DNA from: Rudaea sp.
GTDB taxonomy: Bacteria > Pseudomonadota > Gammaproteobacteria > Xanthomonadales > Rhodanobacteraceae
Assembly (NCBI GenBank): GCA_025934455.1
Contig: JAICYA010000125.1
Coordinates: 1-6,392 of the forward strand
Length of the DNA stretch: 6,392 bases
Direction of reading: 5' to 3'
Shown here: one piece after another, positions 1 through 3,731 of the stretch
Numbering within the stretch: the first letter of the stretch is position 1
Layout: each line of letters starts with the position of its first letter
Translations under genes and position numbers: made by a program
The notes under the pieces: generated by a model
Told to the model about the DNA's origin: nothing
Database searches by the model: none
Seen by the model: the letters and a program-made list of their open reading frames with translations, nothing else

Positions 1-1019
1 CGCACGCGCGCGGTCGAATCGCGGATCACCAGTTGCGGGCTGAAACCCTTGTTGCCATGCGGCGCATCGTCGTTGTGCTCGATCGTGGCGAGCAACAGCA
101 AGGTGGCGTGGCGCGCGATTTCCTCGGTCGCCTGCTTGGCCGTAGTCAGGGCTGGCCAGGATTGCTTGGAAAACGGACTGTCCTCGAAACCGGCAATGGA
201 CAAATCCCAAGGCACGTCCATGCCGCCGGCCTTGGCCGCGGCAAGCACGCCGGCGGCGATTTCGTCGTTCGATCCGAAAATCGCGGTGGGCCGGTCCTTG
301 AGCGCAAAGAGTTTGCGTGCGCCGCGAAAGCCGTCGTCGAAGGAATAATCGCCTGGCACGATCAGTTTCTTGTCGAGCGGGATCGCGTAGTCCTTGAGCG
401 CGGCCTCGTAGCCCTTGAAGCGTTCCGGGCTGGAACGGTGCGACTCGCCGCCCCACAGGAATCCGATGCGTGTGTGGCCGAGCTGGATCAGGTGCTCGGT
501 GATGTCGTAGGCCGCGTCGCGATCGTCGACGAACACGCATGGATGGCCGTCGCGCGGGTCTTCGGCGGCGGAAAGTATGCGCACGAAGGCGATGCCGTTC
601 GCGGCGAGGTGCTCGATCAGTTCGCGGCGTTCGGACATCGGCGGCGCGAGCACGAGTCCGGCCAGGCGCGCGTTGCGCACCAGCGCGCACAGTTCTTCTG
701 CCAGGCGCGGCGAGGTGGGGTTGCACGGATGGATCTGCAGGCCGTAGCCGGTTTCGCGGCATACCGACAACACGCCGCTTTGCAGGCTGATCACGTAGTA
801 CGGGTTCGGATTGTCGTAGACCAGGCCTAGCGCGTAGGACTTGGCGCTGCGCAGGCTGCGCGCGGACTGGTCCGGCTGGTAATCCAGTTCCGCCACCGCG
901 CGCTGCACTTTCGCACGCGTGCGCTCGAGCACGCCGGGTTCGTTGTTGATGACGCGCGAGACGGTCTTCAGCGATACGCGCGAGCGTTTGGCGACATCTT
1001 TGATGGTGGGTTTGCGCAT
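1..1019 (-). CDS. LacI-family transcriptional repressor of sugar uptake (3' end cut by window edge)
   Basis: Probable sugar-responsive repressor acting on DNA as a dimer; 339 residues are visible and the reading frame runs off the left edge. The N-terminus carries the LacI helix-turn-helix (residues about 4-23, TIKDVAKRSRVSLKTVSRVI) followed by NNEPGV, and a hinge-helix segment SARSLRS near residues 52-58. The rest fits a periplasmic-binding-protein-like effector domain: GLVYDNPNPYY, LAGLVLAPPMSER, CVFVDDRDAAY, HLIQLGHTRIGFLWGG, and IFGSNDEIAAGVL. The last visible residues, LVIRDSTARV, are the usual end of this family, so only a few residues are likely missing. The ATG lies 7 bases after the stop of the carrier gene, with a weak GAGAG upstream, so translation is probably coupled to it and the regulator controls its own transcript. 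Family is certain; the effector sugar is unknown. A NagQ-like (N-acetylglucosamine) or glucoside regulator would both fit. Confidence 0.95.
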   Translation of the reverse strand, partial: MRKPTIKDVAKRSRVSLKTVSRVINNEPGVLERTRAKVQRAVAELDYQPDQSARSLRSAKSYALGLVYDNPNPYYVISLQSGVLSVCRETGYGLQIHPCNPTSPRLAEELCALVRNARLAGLVLAPPMSERRELIEHLAANGIAFVRILSAAEDPRDGHPCVFVDDRDAAYDITEHLIQLGHTRIGFLWGGESHRSSPERFKGYEAALKDYAIPLDKKLIVPGDYSFDDGFRGARKLFALKDRPTAIFGSNDEIAAGVLAAAKAGGMDVPWDLSIAGFEDSPFSKQSWPALTTAKQATEEIARHATLLLLATIEHNDDAPHGNKGFSPQLVIRDSTARV

Positions 1020-1026
1020 GCTCTCG

Positions 1027-2295
1027 TCAGCGTGTCGGCGGGCGGTGACCGCGCAGCGCATAGTAGAGGATATACGCGTAGCACGGCAGCATGATCGCGC
1101 AGAACACCATCTGGAAGTTCTGCGGCGTTTTCAGGTGCGCGAACAGTTGCGGGATGATCGCGCCGCCGGCGATGCCCATGATCAGGAAGGCGGAACCCAG
1201 TTCCGTAAACCGGCCAAGGCCGCGGATCGCGAGCGGAAAGATCGCCGGCCACATCATCGCGTTGGCGAAGCCGAGCGCGGCGACGAATCCGACCGAAACG
1301 TAATCGCGGGTGAGGTAGGCGGCCACGCAGAACACGAGCGCGAGCGTGGCCGAGAACGCGAGGTAGGCCTGCTGCGAGACGAAGCGCGGAATCAGGATCA
1401 ATCCGGCGATGTAGCCGATCAGCATGGCCGCGAGCGTGAACGCGGTGAAGAACTTCGTCTCGTCCAGCGGCAGGTGGAAGCCCTGCCCGTAGGTGCCGAT
1501 CGCGTCGCCGGCCATGACTTCGACGCCGACGTAGACGAACAGGCACAGCACGCCCAGCCACAGGTGCGGGTAGGCGAAGATGGAAAGGCGGCGATCCGAC
1601 CCGCCGCCGCCGGCATTCGCCGTGTGCGGGTCGATTTCAGGCAGCGCGGAGCGCAGGATCCACACCGCGAGCAGGGCCAGCAGCGCCGCCATGAGCATGT
1701 AGGGCATGTGCACTTTCGCCGCGAATTCATTGAGCAACGCCTGCTTGTCGGCGCCGCTCGCGGCGGCGACCTTGTCGGCAAATCCGCCGATGTCCTTGAG
1801 CACGAAGATGCCGAGCAGGATCGGCGCCACGATGCCGGCGAACTTGTTGCAGATGCCCATGACCGCGATGCGCTGCGCCGCGCTTTCGATCGGACCGAGG
1901 ATGCTGATGTAGGGGTTGGCCGCTGTCTGCAGCAGTGCGAGTCCGGCGCCGATCACGAACAGGCCGGTGAGTGCGCCGGGATAGATGCGCATGGTCGCGA
2001 ACTGGCCGAACAGCGCCGCACCGATCGCCATCGTGAACAGTCCCATCGCCATGCCGCGCTTCATGCCGGTGCGCGCGAGGATCCACGAGGCGGGCAGGGC
2101 GAGGAAGAAATAGGAAAGATAAAACGCCATCGGCACGAGGAATGCGTTGACGTCGTCCAGGTCGAAGGCGAGCTTGACGTAGGTGATGAGCGGGCCGTTG
2201 AGCCAGGTGACGAAACCGAAAATGAAAAACAGGATGCCGATGGTGACGGTCGCGGCGAAGTAGCGTGGCGGTGCGGCGGAATCGACGGCGTTCAT
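1027..2295 (-). CDS. FucP-family MFS sugar/H+ symporter
   Basis: Inner-membrane sugar carrier of 422 residues, the usual length for the FucP/GluP/NagP branch of the major facilitator superfamily, with a hydrophobicity pattern fitting 12 membrane helices split by a polar loop around residues 218-237. Family landmarks are GILFFIFGFVTWLNGPLITY (residues 19-38), MKRGMAMGL (78-86), LLQTAANPYISILGP (121-135) and GVEVMAGDAIGTYGQGF (257-273). Compared with E. coli FucP, the aspartate of NLND is Gly34 and the glutamate of CLETAANP is Gln123; both are proton/sugar-coupling positions there, so fucose itself is an unlikely substrate. Glucose/galactose (GluP-like) or N-acetylglucosamine (NagP-like) are better guesses. 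The start is the first ATG of the frame's conserved region, with a weak GGGA five bases upstream. It is the first gene of the minus-strand unit and has an operator-like palindrome 41-54 bases upstream of its start. Confidence 0.93.
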   Translation of the reverse strand: MNAVDSAAPPRYFAATVTIGILFFIFGFVTWLNGPLITYVKLAFDLDDVNAFLVPMAFYLSYFFLALPASWILARTGMKRGMAMGLFTMAIGAALFGQFATMRIYPGALTGLFVIGAGLALLQTAANPYISILGPIESAAQRIAVMGICNKFAGIVAPILLGIFVLKDIGGFADKVAAASGADKQALLNEFAAKVHMPYMLMAALLALLAVWILRSALPEIDPHTANAGGGGSDRRLSIFAYPHLWLGVLCLFVYVGVEVMAGDAIGTYGQGFHLPLDETKFFTAFTLAAMLIGYIAGLILIPRFVSQQAYLAFSATLALVFCVAAYLTRDYVSVGFVAALGFANAMMWPAIFPLAIRGLGRFTELGSAFLIMGIAGGAIIPQLFAHLKTPQNFQMVFCAIMLPCYAYILYYALRGHRPPTR

Positions 2296-2335
2296 GGTTG
2301 TCCCGTGGCAGATTGCGAAGGCGGCTGCGATTGTT

Positions 2336-2349
2336 GCACAACGTTGTCA
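2336..2349 (-). promoter_or_regulatory. LacI-type operator candidate in front of the carrier-repressor unit
   Basis: Read on the minus strand this is TGACAACGTTGTGC: a perfect 10-base palindrome ACAACGTTGT with one full outer half (TGACAAC) and one degenerate half. It shares 12 consecutive bases with the perfect copy at 2553-2566. Palindromes with a central CG are typical LacI-family sites, and a LacI gene is in the unit it precedes. On the minus strand a weak -10-like TCAAAT (2357-2352) lies just upstream, which would place the site over the transcription start, but I see no good -35 for it. Confidence 0.65.
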
Positions 2350-2518
2350 TGATTTGACCAAGTGCATCGCGATCGATGCGCGCCAGATTGCGCAAAATGG
2401 CCGGACTGCCACGACGGCAATCGATGTTGCTGCGCGTCAATCCGGCTCGAAATAAACCGCTGAAATACGCAAAACAAAGGTATTTGGCCGTGCGTGCTAC
2501 CGGCCTTTTCGTGGCGCG

Positions 2519-2557
2519 TTGCAGCACGATGTCAACCGGTTGAAATATTTGTTGACA
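2519..2557 (+). promoter_or_regulatory. Candidate promoter(s) for the kinase-receptor unit
   Basis: Two weak possibilities. (a) TTGCAG at 2519-2524 with TGAAAT at 2541-2546 (16-base spacer); the 2553-2566 palindrome would then cover the transcription start and the 2532-2543 palindrome would overlap the spacer and -10. (b) A perfect -35 hexamer TTGACA at 2552-2557 embedded in the operator, but with only a poor -10 (CAGACT, 2575-2580). In either case a repressor at the operator would block transcription. Picked by eye against sigma-70 consensus. Confidence 0.25.
2532..2543. promoter_or_regulatory. Second palindrome, TCAACCGGTTGA, upstream of the kinase
   Basis: Perfect 12-base inverted repeat TCAACCGGTTGA with a central CG, like LacI-family sites but with a different half-site from the TGACAAC type. 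Its centre lies 22 bases from the centre of the 2553-2566 palindrome, about two helical turns, so proteins bound to both would sit on the same face of the DNA. It could be a weaker site for the same repressor, a site for another regulator, or chance. Confidence 0.4.
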
Positions 2558-2566
2558 ACGTTGTCA
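2553..2566. promoter_or_regulatory. LacI-type operator candidate in front of the kinase-receptor unit
   Basis: Perfect 14-base palindrome TGACAACGTTGTCA with a central CG, the architecture of LacI-family operators. It lies 57-70 bases upstream of the chosen kinase start and repeats, in 12 of 14 positions, the site before the divergent carrier gene. Two copies flanking a divergent region that includes a LacI gene in one arm is strong circumstantial evidence that they are the regulator's binding sites. The last base of the palindrome is the A of an in-frame ATG (2566-2568), one reason to reject that ATG as the kinase start. Confidence 0.75.
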
Positions 2567-2613
2567 TGCATTTGCAGACTCGCGCCGCATCTTGGCCCGG
2601 CATGGGCTTCGAC

Positions 2614-2618
2614 GAGGA
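2614..2618 (+). promoter_or_regulatory. Ribosome binding site deciding the kinase start
   Basis: GAGGA lies 4 bases before the ATG at 2623 and 10 bases before the ATG at 2629. The earlier in-frame ATGs (2494, 2566, 2602) have no purine-rich stretch at a suitable distance, and a later ATG at 2680 has only GGTGGGG two bases away. This favours 2623 or 2629. Confidence 0.45.
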
Positions 2619-2622
2619 CGCA

Positions 2623-3642
2623 ATGGCAATGGCGGCAGCGGCACCCGCACAACGATTCCCGCACGCACATGGTGGGGCGATGCTGGCCGCCGATGTCGGC
2701 GGTACGTATGCGCGCGTCGGCGTCGTGCATTACGGCGCGGGTGCGCCGGTGGTCGCCGCCTACCGCAAATACCGTTGTGCCGACTATCCCACGCTCACCG
2801 CCATCTTCGCCGACTTCCTCGGCGGGCATGACCGTGCCGGCATCACGCACGGGGCCATCGCTTGCGCCGGCTACGTGCTCGACGACGCGGTGATCAACAC
2901 CAACCTGCCATGGCCGGTTTCGCTCAGGCAGATCCGCGCCGACCTCGGCCTCGCGGACCTGCGCGTGGTCAACGATTTCACCGCGATCGCGTACGCGACG
3001 GCCCACGTGACGGAGCGAGACGTCACGCCGGTGGCCGTTGCGGCCGAGCCGATCGCCGGACCGGTGCTGGTCGTCGGACCTGGCACCGGCCTGGGCGCGG
3101 CCGTGCGCATCCCCGCCGCGCGATCGACGGTGATTCTTTCCACCGAGGCCGGCCAGGCCGCGCTGACCGCATCCACTGCGACCGAGATCGACGTGCTGAG
3201 CCTGCTGCTCGCCGAGCGCTCGCACGTGCCGACCGAACACATCCTTTCCGGCCCCGGCCTGGTCAACCTGCACGCCGCGCTCGGCCGCCTGCGCGGCGTA
3301 GACGTCCAGGAACGGCCGCCGCGCGAGATCGCCGAGACCGCGCTTGCCGGCACGGACGCGCTCGCGCGCGAAACCCTGCAAACGTTTTGCGGCTGGCTCG
3401 GCAGCGTGGTCGGCAACCTTGTCATGCTCTACGGCGCGCAGGGTGGCGTTTACCTGGCCGGCGGCATCCTGCCGCAGATCCGCGAGTTCCTCCTGCACAG
3501 CGACTTCGTCGCACGCTTCCGCGACAAGGGCGCGATGCGGCCGATGCTCGAACGCGTGCCGGTGAGCCTGATCGACCACGGCCAGCTCGGCGTGCTCGGC
3601 GCTGCCGGCTGGTTCCTGGAAAACCGGATTCAATCGGGTTGA
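2623..3642 (+). CDS. glk: Glucokinase-family sugar kinase (glucose or N-acetylglucosamine)
   Basis: Cytoplasmic ATP-dependent hexose kinase of the bacterial glucokinase family (the E. coli Glk type), 339 residues from this start, close to the family's usual 320-340. Visible motifs in order: phosphate-binding DVGGTYAR (D24 onward), NLPWPVS, VVNDFTAIAYA with the catalytic-base aspartate at D118, the GPGTGLG loop (152-158), the sugar-site segment TEAGQAA (E175, Q178), TEHILSGPGLVNL with E205, GGVYLAGGILPQI, and the C-terminal DKGAMRPMLERVPV and GQLGVLGAAGWFL. Compared with E. coli Glk, Asn99, Asp100, Glu157 and Glu187 are kept but His160 is replaced by Gln178. Kinases of this subgroup in xanthomonads include ones assigned to N-acetylglucosamine (NagK-II), so glucose specificity is not assured. 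The start was chosen from the GAGGA site, fit to family length, and because the upstream frame runs through an operator. It begins the plus-strand unit, with the receptor gene 89 bases downstream. Confidence 0.92.
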   Translation: MAMAAAAPAQRFPHAHGGAMLAADVGGTYARVGVVHYGAGAPVVAAYRKYRCADYPTLTAIFADFLGGHDRAGITHGAIACAGYVLDDAVINTNLPWPVSLRQIRADLGLADLRVVNDFTAIAYATAHVTERDVTPVAVAAEPIAGPVLVVGPGTGLGAAVRIPAARSTVILSTEAGQAALTASTATEIDVLSLLLAERSHVPTEHILSGPGLVNLHAALGRLRGVDVQERPPREIAETALAGTDALARETLQTFCGWLGSVVGNLVMLYGAQGGVYLAGGILPQIREFLLHSDFVARFRDKGAMRPMLERVPVSLIDHGQLGVLGAAGWFLENRIQSG

Positions 3643-3718
3643 GTCGGGCCCGAGGATTTCAGTACCCGCTCACGCAAGCGAACACAGCACCCAATCGAAT
3701 CGACTCACGTACGTCCCG

Positions 3719-3723
3719 AGGAG
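3719..3723 (+). promoter_or_regulatory. Strong ribosome binding site of the TonB-dependent receptor
   Basis: AGGAG within the purine run AGGAGAGA, 8 bases before the ATG at 3732. It is the best Shine-Dalgarno match in the window and fixes the receptor start, which is followed directly by a good signal peptide. Confidence 0.8.
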
Positions 3724-3731
3724 AGACCATC

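Larger units (their letters stand above)
2296..2622. promoter_or_regulatory. Shared divergent regulatory region between carrier and kinase genes
   Basis: Gap of about 327 bases separating the two divergent units, visibly richer in A/T than the genes around it, especially about 2450-2485 and 2541-2553. It contains three palindromes with a central CG, listed separately: 2336-2349 before the carrier, and 2532-2543 plus 2553-2566 before the kinase. No convincing small gene, RNA or strong terminator is visible. The kinase frame stays open upstream to an ATG at 2494, but that stretch runs through the operator and looks non-coding. Confidence 0.75.

Noticed and set aside
33..830. 265-codon open frame on the plus strand opposite the LacI-family gene
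   Set aside because: It is antisense to a well-conserved regulator and shows no motif or ribosome site of its own.
919..2352. 477-codon open frame on the plus strand opposite the carrier gene
   Set aside because: Arg/Glu/His/Asp-rich low-complexity translation with no recognisable fold; it mirrors the carrier, whose 12-helix membrane protein is unmistakable on the other strand.
2486..2509. Terminator-like hairpin (GGCCG, 10-base loop, CGGCC, then TTTT) upstream of the kinase
   Set aside because: The stem is only 5 pairs with a large loop and a short T run, and nothing is known to be transcribed through it on the plus strand. Too weak to call a terminator or attenuator.
3380..3387. AAACGTTT inside the kinase gene, considered as another LacI-type operator
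   Set aside because: Only 8 bases are symmetric, the outer half-site TGAC/GTCA is absent, and it lies deep in coding sequence encoding a normal stretch of the protein.
2497..3633. 378-codon minus-strand open frame opposite the kinase
   Set aside because: Shadow of the kinase gene: the plus-strand frame contains all glucokinase motifs in order, while this one has none.
3644..3653. Palindrome TCGGGCCCGA just after the kinase stop, considered as a terminator
   Set aside because: It is a continuous 10-base palindrome with no loop and no following T run, and GC palindromes of this length are expected in such DNA.
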